Assembly: GCF_028618665.1 (NCBI RefSeq)
Contig: NZ_JAQITF010000001.1
Coordinates: 248,001 to 312,000 of the forward strand
Reading direction: 5' to 3'
Length of the DNA: 64,000 nucleotides
Origin: Bartonella sp. AU16XJBT
GTDB taxonomy: Bacteria; Pseudomonadota; Alphaproteobacteria; Rhizobiales; Rhizobiaceae
The notes beneath the pieces were generated by a model. That model made no database searches, was not told the origin of the DNA, and saw nothing but the letters and a program-made list of their open reading frames with translations. Positions within the stretch are counted from its first letter, which is position 1. The number at the start of each line of letters is the position of its first letter. Position numbers and translations under genes: made by a program. Shown here one piece after another: positions 8,969 to 17,499 of the stretch.

Positions 8969-9775
8969 TCAAGGTTGTGCTTCATGATGTTTCAGTTTTT
9001 GAAGCTTTTGAACAGCAGATGGTGGCATAGGAGGAGGGGTAGGATCTTGAGCTGCTAAGAGGAGCAGTTCATCACACGCTTCTTCAGTTTTTTGGATCAG
9101 TTGATCTAGAAAGTCACGTTTGCTTAAACCAGCTTCTATTGGAGGAAGAATACGAACACGAATTGTTCCGGGATAACGGCGAAAATTATTGCGTGGCCAA
9201 TATAATCCCGCATTGTGCGCAATAGGGACAACTTGAAGTCCTAATTCATTATAGAGCGCGACGATTCCTGATTTATAATCTGGTTCTTGACCGGGTTTTC
9301 GACGTGTTCCTTCGGGAAAAATTAAAATTTGGCGTCCTTGTTTTACTTTCTCTTTTGCTTTTTGTATAACCGTTTTTAAGGCTTTGATGGGCGTTGTACG
9401 GTTAATGGGGATAATTTGTGTTTTTGCCATATACCAGCCAAACAATGGAATCCACATCAATTCACGTTTTAAAATGAGAGTGGGATCGTCAAAATAGGGA
9501 ACAAGGCTGAAAGTTTCCCATGCAGATTGATGCTTTGGAGCAATGATATAGGCCCCTTTGGGGAGATTTTCTAATCCTTCAATTTCATAACGTGTGCCCG
9601 CGATGTATTTTTGCAAAAAGAGTGTAACACGCGCCCATGTTTTAGGGACAATCCATGCCTTTTTGCGGGGCATTAAAAAATAAATGGGAGCGTAAAGAAT
9701 CATTTGTATGAAAGTTGTTGTATAAAAAGCGAACGTAAAAAGAATAGAACGAAGGATAAGCACTATATTTTCCAT
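8969..9775 (-). CDS. plsC: 1-acyl-sn-glycerol-3-phosphate acyltransferase
   Basis: PlsC transfers an acyl group to the sn-2 position of lysophosphatidic acid to make phosphatidic acid, on the inner face of the cytoplasmic membrane. The product is 268 residues. A hydrophobic N-terminal segment (about residues 8-34) anchors it. Motif I is KHQSAWET (about residues 76-83), the HX4D/E box in the form usual for Rhizobiales. Motif II lies near PINRTT, and motif III is IFPEGTRRKPG (about 150-160), followed by VVPIAHNAG. The C-terminal tail is proline-rich (TPPPMPPS). It is divergent from thiD with a 129-base intergenic region that should hold both promoters. Downstream lies repeat copy 5. Confidence 0.93.
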   Translation of the reverse strand: MENIVLILRSILFTFAFYTTTFIQMILYAPIYFLMPRKKAWIVPKTWARVTLFLQKYIAGTRYEIEGLENLPKGAYIIAPKHQSAWETFSLVPYFDDPTLILKRELMWIPLFGWYMAKTQIIPINRTTPIKALKTVIQKAKEKVKQGRQILIFPEGTRRKPGQEPDYKSGIVALYNELGLQVVPIAHNAGLYWPRNNFRRYPGTIRVRILPPIEAGLSKRDFLDQLIQKTEEACDELLLLAAQDPTPPPMPPSAVQKLQKLKHHEAQP

Positions 9776-9904
9776 TTTATATCTATAAAAAGACTTCGTA
9801 TATAATATAATTCATAGGAGAAAACATCTTCTTTATGTTTTTTCAAGCATCTATTTTTTCGGTAACTCATTTTCCGATATTTAAAAACAGAAGGAAAGAG
9901 GTTA

Positions 9905-10759
9905 ATGGAATTACAAAAAGATAAACTTTTTATTCCACGGATTTTATCTATTGCGGGAACAGATCCTTCTGGTGGCGCTGGAATGCAGGCGGATTTGAAG
10001 GTTTTTTCAGCTATGAAAACTTATGGTATGAGTGTGGTTACAGCTGTTGTTGCACAAAATACTCAAGGTGTGCGTTCTTTTCAGGCATTAGATGCTTCTT
10101 TTGTTGCGGATCAAATTGATTCTGTTTTTGAGGATATCCATGTTGATGCCGTTAAAATTGGTATGGTTGCAAATGCTCAGATTGCACAGACTATTGCAGA
10201 ACGTCTTGCTTATCATAAGGCGCGTTTCATTGTTTTTGATCCGGTTATGGTGGCAAAAAGTGGTGATGTTCTTTTAAAGCCTGATACCATTGAAATTATG
10301 CGTGATGTTCTTGTACCGATGTCAACTTTGATTACACCAAATTTGCCTGAAGCTGCACTGTTATTGGGATGTGAAGTGCAATGGTCTTTAGAGACTATGT
10401 ATCAATATGCTCCACGACTTTTAGCGCTAGGGTGTCCTGCAGTTTTATTGAAAGGGGGACATTTGAATGCGCTTACCAGAAATAGTACAGAAAATTACGA
10501 TTGTTCTAGTCCAGATCTTTATTGCGATTGTGAAAATCTTGTTATGCTTGAAGCTTCTCGACTTTCAACCACTCATGATCACGGGACAGGGTGTACTATT
10601 TCTGCCGCCATTGCAGCTCTGTTACCTACACAGCCTTTGGACTGTGCTGTTAAACAAGCAAAAGATTATTTACATGGCGCTTTAATGGCTTCAAATGCTT
10701 TAAAAGTAGGGAAAGGTCGAGGGCCGCTTCACCATTTTTATGCATTGTGGAAAGATTGA
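9905..10759 (+). CDS. thiD: Hydroxymethylpyrimidine/phosphomethylpyrimidine kinase
   Basis: ThiD phosphorylates HMP and HMP-phosphate to HMP-diphosphate, feeding thiamine synthesis or salvage. The 284-residue product belongs to the ribokinase-like fold. It shows SIAGTDPSGGAGMQADLK (about residues 14-31, substrate loop), VKIGMVAN, DPVMVAKSGD, TPNLPEAALLLG, LLKGGH, and the anion-hole and catalytic base motif HDHGTGCTISAAIAALL (about residues 223-239). The ribosome site GAAAGAGG lies just before ATG 9905. I saw no TPP-riboswitch consensus in the 129 bases upstream, so regulation by thiamine is not evident. No other thi gene is adjacent, which may mean salvage only, but the rest of the genome is not visible. 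Confidence 0.93.
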   Translation: MELQKDKLFIPRILSIAGTDPSGGAGMQADLKVFSAMKTYGMSVVTAVVAQNTQGVRSFQALDASFVADQIDSVFEDIHVDAVKIGMVANAQIAQTIAERLAYHKARFIVFDPVMVAKSGDVLLKPDTIEIMRDVLVPMSTLITPNLPEAALLLGCEVQWSLETMYQYAPRLLALGCPAVLLKGGHLNALTRNSTENYDCSSPDLYCDCENLVMLEASRLSTTHDHGTGCTISAAIAALLPTQPLDCAVKQAKDYLHGALMASNALKVGKGRGPLHHFYALWKD

Positions 10760-11229
10760 TACAACAATTGATTGTAAAAAATCTTCACTCTATGAATTTG
10801 TTTCGTCATTATATGTTGTTTGGGACTTAGGCTGATAAGTGTTGGCGCATTGTAGCTTAAAAGTTGTTTTTTATTGAAGAAGAATTAGAGAGAAAAAAGT
10901 TATATCTTGTTGCTTTTATATATTTTTTTACGATTAATGTATCCTATTCCAGAGTAAATTTTGAATGTAAAAAAGAAAGCAAGAGACTCTGAAAGTCAAG
11001 ATTTGATGGCAAAAAGGGTAAAGGAATTTTGAAAGGCTTTTTACAAAGCGATATTGAAGCTTGTTGATTCCATTATATTCGTTATTGTTTATATTTATTG
11101 GTGGCAAAAGAAGGTTAGCCAAAATCATTATTAAAATTATGGAAGACATCCCTCTTAATATTTATGCCGAGCCTTTTCCATGCTGAAAATAATAAATTCT
11201 CTTCATTGATGAGCAAAAAAAGTTCGTCA
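10760..11229. other. Non-coding stretch downstream of thiD
   Basis: This is AT-rich DNA with no gene or RNA that I can support. A 71-codon leftward frame (10934..11149) has no features and is not called. It forms the left side of the accessory patch that ends at tRNA-Gly. Confidence 0.4.
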
Positions 11230-12039
11230 CTAAATGATCATGTGTTTATTGGAATAAACTTTAAATTCACCAAAGTTTATAAAACCCAATTTTTTATAAA
11301 TGCCAATTCCCTCGTGTGAGGCTTACATACCAATAACATGACATTTCTTTCTTTTTAAATGCTCAATAGCAATTTTTGTCATGAATGTCCCAAACCCTCT
11401 TTTTTGAAAATCTGGATTGGTGACAATATCATAGACTCCACCAATTTCATCCGCTTTAATACAAAAACATATGGCTACAGGATTGTTATTTATATAACCA
11501 ACGAACAGATCTATATTAGGATCTTTTTTATAACAGCTTCCTATTGTTTTATAAAATATGATCGCTTCTTCATCAAAAGGCTCGAATACTGACGCCATAA
11601 CATTTCCGTAATCTATAAAATCTTGAAGTGATTCAACTTCCTTTATTTTGAAGTTATCCGGTGTAGAACTAATATGTGAATCTATATCTTGCGCTAAAGC
11701 CGCCATTCCTACCTTTGTTTCAACATGCTCTAAACCAATGATTAAGAGAACTTCATCAACTTTGTAATGAGACGAATGAGGTCCAACCCACCAAGCTAAA
11801 GGTCGTTTCTGTGTATTAAAGGAATCAATTATAGACTTTGCTTGGTCTACAGATATCGTTTCTTGTAAATTTTTAGCAGAGATAACGTTGAATGTGTCTG
11901 AAGCAAATGTTGAATTAACAGAAGAGACTCCATTTGAAAAATCAATAACCTGCATTTGAGGACACAATTTTGGTAAAAAACGTACCTTTGAGAAAAAATT
12001 ATTCTCTAATGATAAGTTAATTTTTGATTTGTTTAACAT
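11230..12039 (-). pseudogene. GNAT-family N-acetyltransferase, cut by a nonsense codon
   Basis: The open part encodes 238 residues (11323..12039). The GNAT core lies in its C-terminal third: LFVGYINNNPVAICFC, GGVYDIVTNPDFQKRGFGTFMT (the acetyl-CoA loop, form QKRGFG) and IEHLKRKKCHVIGM. A TAA at 11323-11325 then stops it. Reading on in the same frame gives a perfectly typical GNAT ending, ASHEGIGIYKKLGF and GEFKVYSNKH, up to a TAG at 11230-11232. The ancestral protein was therefore about 269 residues. The lost part includes the final beta strand and the acetyl-CoA contact region. A shortened product may still be made. The substrate is unknown. It lies in an accessory patch beside tRNA-Gly, suggesting acquisition and decay. 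Confidence 0.85.
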
Positions 12040-12182
12040 TTGTTTTCCTTATCATTATTCATTGAGCTTTTAATACTGGGGCTGTAAAAAAATCTGTTAG
12101 CTCAAAGGTAATTCCAAATTCTTTTACATAAGCTGATATAACCTGAAAGGTCGCAAAAGATCTGCTGCTAATACTAAAAAAT

Positions 12183-12311
12183 TATTCTCGGGATGGTAAG
12201 AAACTCTTGATCAATGCTTTTTGGAAAAATGCTACTGGCAAAGCTAAAGTTATTGTTGCTAAACAACGTCATAAACCAATGGGAAGTGTCATCTCACTTT
12301 TCAAGCTTTAG
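12183..12311 (+). pseudogene. Fragment of a replicative DNA helicase (DnaB-like) gene, 3' end
   Basis: A frame of about 42 codons reads FWKNATGKAKVIVAKQRHKP, then MGSVISLFKL and a stop. It resembles the end of DnaB-type helicases, where IVAKQRHGPTG is the conserved DNA-contact and linker segment; here the GPTG is KPMG. No start or upstream helicase motifs precede it. A second short run, LIDALQEITNLKKL, at about 12390-12435 could be from another lost gene of the same element. I infer a remnant of a phage or plasmid replication module. A decayed copy of the chromosomal dnaB end is the alternative. Confidence 0.55.
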
Positions 12312-12597
12312 CGGTCTAGCAGATCACACAGATTTCCTAGAAAATCCCGCCTGAGATAGAAATTGTTATCTGATGATCTAAGATCCAAATCTAATAGATG
12401 CTTTACAAGAAATTACGAATCTTAAAAAACTTTGAAATGCCCCTGAAGCTTTTTTAGAGAATCTTTTAAAAATGATTTGAAAAAAACGAATCGATATAGA
12501 ATCTAATGCCAAAATAGAGAAAATCGACCGGCAATGTAGTTTGACAGTAGGTCTTACATTAAGTGGGAAGAGGTGGGATTAGGTAGGAATACTTGAT

Positions 12598-12830
12598 AAT
12601 TTATTGTTTTTATGTATAAAATCTAGCTTTAAATACGCGTTTTGTCAAAATGAATTTTGACACCTAAAATGGCTCAAAAGAGCGAAAATCGGAATTTGAG
12701 TGTGAAAATAAGAAAAGGCTTTGAAAGACCTTTGAAGACCCTTTGAGAACCCCTTAAAAATCATGTGAAACAAAATAAATTGGTAGAAAACCTAGTGGCA
12801 AAATATACAAAACCTGCTGGCAAGCTACAA
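12598..12830. repeat. Iteron-like segment, copy A (inverted copy at 40338-40605)
   Basis: This segment matches the reverse complement of 40338-40605 along most of its length. Shared landmarks are ACGCGTTTTGT, TTTTGACA, GGCTTTGAAAG, CCCTTTGAGA, CCCCTTAAAAATCAT, AATTGGTA and CTGCTGGCAAGC. Bases about 12717-12757 contain three to four successive units of the form CTTTGA-AGA spaced 10-11 bases apart, that is one helical turn. Such spacing is typical of origin iterons or repressor operators. It lies between the DnaB-like fragment and tRNA-Gly. Confidence 0.7.
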
Positions 12831-12843
12831 AATCAAAATTCAA

Positions 12844-12918
12844 TGGAGCGGGCGATGGGATTCGAACCCACGACCCCAACCTTGGCAAGGTTGTGCTCTA
12901 CCCCTGAGCTACACCCGC
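12844..12918 (-). tRNA. tRNA-Gly (anticodon GCC)
   Basis: Read leftward, the gene starts GCGGGTGTAGCTCAGGGGTA and folds into a normal cloverleaf. The acceptor stem is GCGGGTG paired with CGCCCGC, the D-loop is AGCTCAGGGGTAGAGC, the anticodon loop is TTGCCAA with GCC at 12884-12886, and the T-arm is GTGGGTTCGAATCCCAT. The discriminator T and an encoded CCA are at 12844-12847. The 3' end faces the accessory patch (10.8-12.8 kb), so this tRNA is a plausible old integration target. Confidence 0.97.
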
Positions 12919-13104
12919 TCACCGATTCGACATATATGTTGTTTGTATGGCGTAGGCTTCTACGAATTGCAACAAAAAAATATCATTTTAGTTTGATTTA
13001 TTTTGTCTCTGTTTCGATAAAATGAAATAAAGATTGATTTTAGAAAATTCTTCAGTAATAAATTATTCCTTTTTTAATTTTTGCGTGGATAGGGGTGGAA
13101 TATC

Positions 13105-14082
13105 ATGTTGAAGAAAGTAAATATATTAGGGGTTGTCATTGCAGCGGTTTTTCTCATGAACAGTGTTGCAAAAGCTGACGATCAAGTTAAACACGTTAAA
13201 GTTGCTTTAACACAAATTATGGTCCATCCTGCTGCGGATGCTGTTCGTAAAGGTGTGGAAGATGTTCTTGCAGAAAATGGTTATAAGCAAGGTGAAAACT
13301 TTCAACTGACCTTTCTATCAGCGCAGGGCAATATTTCAACAGCAACGCAAATTGCACGTAAATTTGTTGGTGATAAACCTGATGTTATTGTGGCGATTAC
13401 CACGCCTTCAGCACAAACAATGCTTGCGGCAACCAAAACAATTCCTATCGTCTTTGCAGCGATTTCTGATCCTATCGGAGCTAAAATCGTTTCTTCGCTT
13501 ACCAAGCCTGGTGGTAATGTGACGGGGAGTTCTGATCGTATAGATGTTGCAGAAAGTGTTAAACTTTTGCACGAAGTAAAACCAGATTTAAAAAAAATTG
13601 GTTATCTTTATAATGCTTCTGAAGCAAATTCTGTTTCAACACTTAAAGTGTTAAAGGATGCGGCAAAAAAAGCTGGAATTGAAATCATTCCTTCATCGGC
13701 ACCAAAGCCTTCAGATGTTCAGGCAGCAACACGGGCTTTAATCGGTAAGGTAGATATCATTTTTATTCCCGCTGATAATACAGTTCTTTCTGTTTTAGAG
13801 GGTGCTGTAAAGGTCACGCAGGAAGCAAATGTTCCTGTGTTTACTGTTGATGCTAATTCTATTGGACGCGGCCCTTTTATGACGCAAGGTGTGAATTTCT
13901 ATGATGTAGGGGGCGATGCTGGGAAGTTGGTTGTGCGTATTCTAAAGGGTGAAAAGCCTGGTGATATTGATGTTGTGCAGGCGGCTAATAATGACATTCG
14001 AATTGATCTGAAAGCAGCAGAAAAAGCGGGGATTGTTATTCCGCAGGCGGTTATTGATCGTGCAACAAAAGTGCTTCAATGA
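13105..14082 (+). CDS. ABC transporter substrate-binding protein (ABC_sub_bind/TrpX type)
   Basis: This is a periplasmic binding protein of 325 residues with a signal peptide (about residues 1-24, ending SVAKA). The family (COG2984, DUF534-type) shows VALTQIMVHPAADAVRKGV near the mature N-terminus, then GDKPDVIVAITTPSAQTM, IPIVFAAISDPIGAKIV, GGNVTGSSD and IPADNTVLSVLEGAV. It is the first of three genes for an importer (binding protein, permease, ATPase) with 62 bases to the permease. Relatives have been linked to tryptophan or other aromatic amino acid uptake in streptococci; the substrate here is not shown. No T-box or riboswitch was seen upstream. An AGGGGTGG ribosome site precedes ATG 13105. 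Confidence 0.92.
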   Translation: MLKKVNILGVVIAAVFLMNSVAKADDQVKHVKVALTQIMVHPAADAVRKGVEDVLAENGYKQGENFQLTFLSAQGNISTATQIARKFVGDKPDVIVAITTPSAQTMLAATKTIPIVFAAISDPIGAKIVSSLTKPGGNVTGSSDRIDVAESVKLLHEVKPDLKKIGYLYNASEANSVSTLKVLKDAAKKAGIEIIPSSAPKPSDVQAATRALIGKVDIIFIPADNTVLSVLEGAVKVTQEANVPVFTVDANSIGRGPFMTQGVNFYDVGGDAGKLVVRILKGEKPGDIDVVQAANNDIRIDLKAAEKAGIVIPQAVIDRATKVLQ

Positions 14083-14144
14083 CTTTTGTTGATAGGATGT
14101 TGATACAATAAAAACCGTTAAGTTTTCATGGGGATTGTCTTTAC

Positions 14145-15041
14145 ATGAATATATTTGCCTTTTCTGGCGCTGTGGAATTAGGCCTTATTTATGCGTTTGT
14201 GGCTATAGGAGTTTATCTCTCATTTCGCGTTTTAGACTTTCCTGATTTAACAGTTGATGGCTCGTTTCTTCTTGGGTCCTGTGTCTGTGGCGTCTTGATT
14301 CTTTTAGGTTTTAATGCATGGACAGCTATGGCATGCGCTTTTTGTGCAGGTATGGCTGCTGGCTTATTAACAGCCATGTTGAATTTGCGTTTTGGCATTT
14401 TGAATCTTTTGGCTTCTATTTTAACAATGTCAGCGCTCTATACGGTTAACCTTCGTATTATGGGAATTATGGGAGGGTCTAATGTTAATTTAGCGCTTGC
14501 TGATACAGCCTTAACACCTTTTTATAATCTGTTTGGGTTGTCCGATATCTTTGTGCGCCCTCTTTTTGTTGGTGCTGTATTGCTGGTTGTGGCATTTTTT
14601 ATTTGGCGCTTTTTGGAAAGTGAAATTGGTCTCGCTATGCGCGCAATGGGAGCTAATCCACGCATGGCGGCGGCGCAAGGTGTTCATACATCGGCATTGA
14701 TTTATTTTGGTATGGGGCTTTCTAATGCCTGTGTTGCACTTGGTGGTTCTCTTTATATTCAAACTGCAATTGCGACGGATATTACCGGTGGAATTGGTAC
14801 AATTGTTTTCGGATTGGCCGCCGTGATTATTGGAGAAACTCTCTTTCGTACGCGCAATATTTTCTGGATTATAATCAGCTGTATTGTGGGGTCTGTGCTT
14901 TATCGTGTGGCGGTGCAATTTGCATTCGAGGCTAATGGAATTGGTATTGATACGTCGACAGATCTTCAGTTGATTACTTCGCTGTTGGTAGCGTTAACTC
15001 TTATTGTGCCACGTTATTGGAGGAGGCGTAAACGTGATTGA
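14145..15041 (+). CDS. ABC transporter permease (branched-chain amino acid/TrpY type)
   Basis: This is a 298-residue integral membrane protein with about eight to nine hydrophobic segments spread along its length, the first at residues 5-30. Family landmarks are FRVLDFPDLTVDGSFLLG near the N-terminus, LRFGILNLLASILTMSALY, IGLAMRAMGANPRMAAAQGV (the cytoplasmic loop that contacts the ATPase) and GIGTIVFGLAAVIIGE. It belongs with the adjacent binding protein and ATPase as the pore of one importer. Its stop (15039-15041) overlaps the proper start of the ATPase gene by eight bases, showing tight operon organisation. Confidence 0.92.
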   Translation: MNIFAFSGAVELGLIYAFVAIGVYLSFRVLDFPDLTVDGSFLLGSCVCGVLILLGFNAWTAMACAFCAGMAAGLLTAMLNLRFGILNLLASILTMSALYTVNLRIMGIMGGSNVNLALADTALTPFYNLFGLSDIFVRPLFVGAVLLVVAFFIWRFLESEIGLAMRAMGANPRMAAAQGVHTSALIYFGMGLSNACVALGGSLYIQTAIATDITGGIGTIVFGLAAVIIGETLFRTRNIFWIIISCIVGSVLYRVAVQFAFEANGIGIDTSTDLQLITSLLVALTLIVPRYWRRRKRD

Positions 15042-15828
15042 GTTTTTTCATGTTGGGGTTACATTTAAACCGCAAACGCCTTTGGAAAAACAGGCTTTAA
15101 TTGATATTAACCTCAAAATTGATCAAGGTAGCTTTGTTACGGTTATCGGCTCAAATGGTGCGGGTAAATCAACGTTGCTCAGTATTTTGGCGGGGGCAAC
15201 GCTTCCCTCGACAGGAAAAGTGGTTATCAATGGACAAAATGTTTCCAGGCAATCAGTTAGCGAACGCGCTGGAAGGGTTGCTTGTGTTTTTCAAGATTCG
15301 TTAAAGGGAAGTTGTGGTTCTTTAACAATTGAAGAAAATTTGGCTCTTGCTGCTCTTCGGGGAAATCGTCGTAGTTTGCGTTCAGCTTTAAACCAGGAAA
15401 AAAGGCAATTTTTTCGAGAGAAAATTGCTCAATTAGGCATTGGTCTTGAAGCATATATTCACAATCCTATGGATAGTTTATCCGGTGGACAACGCCAAGC
15501 CGTTTGTCTTGTGATGGCAACGTTAGCCCATGCAGATGTTTTATTACTTGACGAACATACCTCAGCACTTGATCCTGGAATGGCTGATTTTGTGATGCGG
15601 TTGACTGAAAAAATCGTTGAAGAGAAAAAATTAACGACTATTATGGTAACCCATTCTATGCGTCAGGCTCTTGACTATGGCGATCGCACATTGATGTTGC
15701 ATGGTGGAAAAGTGATTTTGGATGTCTGTCATGAAGAGCGTAAGGGCTTGGATGTCAATGATTTAATTGGTATGTTTCAGAAAGTGCGCGGGGAAGTTCT
15801 TGATGATGATGAAATGTTAATGGATTAA
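15034..15828 (+). CDS. ABC transporter ATP-binding protein
   Basis: This is the ATPase of the importer, about 264 residues. Motifs in order: Walker A GSNGAGKST (about residues 41-49), Q-loop in VFQDSLKG, signature LSGGQRQA (about 148-155), Walker B DVLLLDEH and the H-loop TIMVTHSM. Note that Walker B ends DEH-TSALD as in related proteins. I choose GTG 15034 because GGAGGAGG sits six bases upstream and the protein then starts VIEFFHVGV like its relatives; an upstream GTG at 15004 in the same frame lies inside the permease gene without a ribosome site. The C-terminal tail is acidic (DDDEMLMD). holA follows after four bases. Confidence 0.93.
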   Translation: MIEFFHVGVTFKPQTPLEKQALIDINLKIDQGSFVTVIGSNGAGKSTLLSILAGATLPSTGKVVINGQNVSRQSVSERAGRVACVFQDSLKGSCGSLTIEENLALAALRGNRRSLRSALNQEKRQFFREKIAQLGIGLEAYIHNPMDSLSGGQRQAVCLVMATLAHADVLLLDEHTSALDPGMADFVMRLTEKIVEEKKLTTIMVTHSMRQALDYGDRTLMLHGGKVILDVCHEERKGLDVNDLIGMFQKVRGEVLDDDEMLMD

Positions 15829-15832
15829 TAGT

Positions 15833-16873
15833 GTGGCTCAGAAAAAAGCACATGAGGTTGATCAGTTTCTAACGCGTTTCTCACGTGCTTTTTCTATTAT
15901 TCTCATTTATGGGCCAGATCGTGGTCTTATTTGTGAACGTGCTCTACGTTTTGCGAAGCTTACAAAGGTCGCAATAGAAGATCCATTTTCGACAATTCGT
16001 TTGGATGCTGCTGAAATTGATAAAGATCCCGCATGTTTGGAAAATGAAGCGCGTACTTTCTCGCTTTTTGGGGGAGACCGTTTAATATGGGTCTCTAATG
16101 CTGCTAACCAAAAAGGTTTTCTTGCGGCCTTGAAGCTTTTAATTGAGAAGCCACCAGAGAAAAGTTTTATTCTCATTGAGGCAGGGGATTTAAAAAAAGG
16201 AACAGGGTTGCGCAATGTTATTGAAACAGCAGCAAATGCAATGGCTTTGCCTTGTTTTGCCGATGATATACGTTCTCTTGACGGTTTGATTGATGAGGTT
16301 TTAGGGCAGTTTAAGAAGACTCTTTCTTTGGATGCACGTAGATGGTTGCATGAAAGTTTAGGGGTAGATCGTCTTGTATCACGCGGCGAATTAGAGAAGC
16401 TTTGTCTTTATGCTTCAAATGTTCATATTACTCTTGAAGATGTGAAAACTGTTGTAAGCGATGTAAGTGCTCTTTCTCAAGATGAAATTATTGATGCTCT
16501 TTTATTGGGCGATATATCAGGCTTTGAAGTGCATTTTAACCGACATGCAGCATTGCAGGGAGCACTTTTTTTTATTTTGAGTACAGCACAAAGGCATTTC
16601 CAGCAATTACAGCTCTTGCGTTATCAGGTAGAGGTTGAAGGAAAATCGCCTTTTACGGTGGTTTCTCAAGCGCGTCCTCCCATTTTTTTTCAACGGAAAA
16701 AAACCGTTGAACAAGCTTTAAAATATTGGAGTCTAGAACAGATTTCTTACGCAATGGAAAGAATTCAGAGTGCTGTTTTAGACAGCCGTAAAAATCCGCT
16801 TTTGGGTGAAGCTATCATTCGTCAAGCTTTGTTAGGACTCACAATTATTGCACGACGCCAAATGGCAGCTTAA
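15833..16873 (+). CDS. holA: DNA polymerase III subunit delta
   Basis: The delta subunit opens the sliding clamp as part of the clamp loader. The product is 346 residues, normal for the family. It begins with GTG 15833, directly after the ABC operon. Landmarks are IILIYGPDRGLICERA (residues about 22-37, the degenerate AAA+ domain I), FSLFGGDRLIWV, and the domain III segment GALFFILSTAQRHFQQLQLLR near residue 245, ending in LLGEAIIRQALLGLTIIARR. Its last ~230 bases exist a second time, decayed, immediately downstream (16891-17118). In other Rhizobiales holA lies beside lptE; no lptE is visible here. Confidence 0.9.
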   Translation: MAQKKAHEVDQFLTRFSRAFSIILIYGPDRGLICERALRFAKLTKVAIEDPFSTIRLDAAEIDKDPACLENEARTFSLFGGDRLIWVSNAANQKGFLAALKLLIEKPPEKSFILIEAGDLKKGTGLRNVIETAANAMALPCFADDIRSLDGLIDEVLGQFKKTLSLDARRWLHESLGVDRLVSRGELEKLCLYASNVHITLEDVKTVVSDVSALSQDEIIDALLLGDISGFEVHFNRHAALQGALFFILSTAQRHFQQLQLLRYQVEVEGKSPFTVVSQARPPIFFQRKKTVEQALKYWSLEQISYAMERIQSAVLDSRKNPLLGEAIIRQALLGLTIIARRQMAA

Positions 16874-16890
16874 CATTTTAAAATATTATG

Positions 16891-17118
16891 ATTTTTTATT
16901 TTAAGTACAGTACAGAGGTATTTTCAGCAATTACAGCTCTGACGTTACCAGGTAGAGGTTGAAGGGAAATCAGCTTTTACGGTGGTTTCTCAAGCGCGTC
17001 TACTCATTTTTTCAACGGAAAAAAAATTATTGAACAAGCTTTAAAATATTGGAACTTAGAACAGATTTCTTACGCAATGGAAAGAATTCAGACTGCTGTT
17101 TTAGACAGTCGTAAAAAG
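16891..17118 (+). repeat. Decayed tandem copy of the 3' part of holA
   Basis: These bases match 16567-16795 inside holA at a constant offset of about 323-324 bases, with roughly one difference in ten. Shared runs include CAGCAATTACAGCTCT, ACGGTGGTTTCTCAAGCGCG, GAACAAGCTTTAAAATATTGG and AGATTTCTTACGCAATGGAA. Small indels break the frame, and no start codon exists, so it is not expressed as protein. It is followed directly by integrase-derived repeat copy 6. Confidence 0.93.
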
Positions 17119-17144
17119 GCATGTGGAGAAGAAGTTTTTATTGT

Positions 17145-17290
17145 GAGGTGCAAAAGACATGATTTTGATTAAATTCAACATAAGAAGATTTAAAATAAAA
17201 TAATTCTGCGGTATTTTAAGGGATCTTTTTCAATATAATAAATAATGTCATTATCTTTATGAATCAATGCGTTGTATGCAGTTAAGCAAT
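17145..17290 (-). repeat. Integrase-derived repeat, copy 6 (upstream block only)
   Basis: This leftward copy has GTGAGGTGCAAAAGACATGA, TTTTGATTAAATTCAACATA, ATTTAAAATAAAATAATTCT and ends with CATTATCTTTATGAATCAAT. It is more diverged than copies 5, 10 or 12. The remaining stretch to tyrC (17291-17499) is AT-rich and should hold the tyrC promoter. Confidence 0.7.
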
Positions 17291-17499
17291 GAAGTGGGAA
17301 TTTTAAGTTTGGTGTTACATTTTTCGTATGTTTTATAGATAAAAATGATCTGTTGTTTATTTACGCAGGGTAAACTGTATTATTCTCTCGTTGTAGTTTT
17401 TTAATATTTTGCGCATAACTCTTAGACGAACAAACAGAAAAATTATGATTGTTACAGCTGTCTTTGTTGCTGTTTGCAAAGAATCTTTAAAGGTGAAAG

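Noticed and set aside
9780..9904. TPP riboswitch upstream of thiD
   Set aside because: The THI-box consensus is not present in the 129-base intergenic region.
12765..13025. Rightward open frame of 86 codons across the tRNA-Gly gene
   Set aside because: Its protein-like part is only the antisense reading of the tRNA, a well-known artefact; the tRNA cloverleaf is complete on the other strand.
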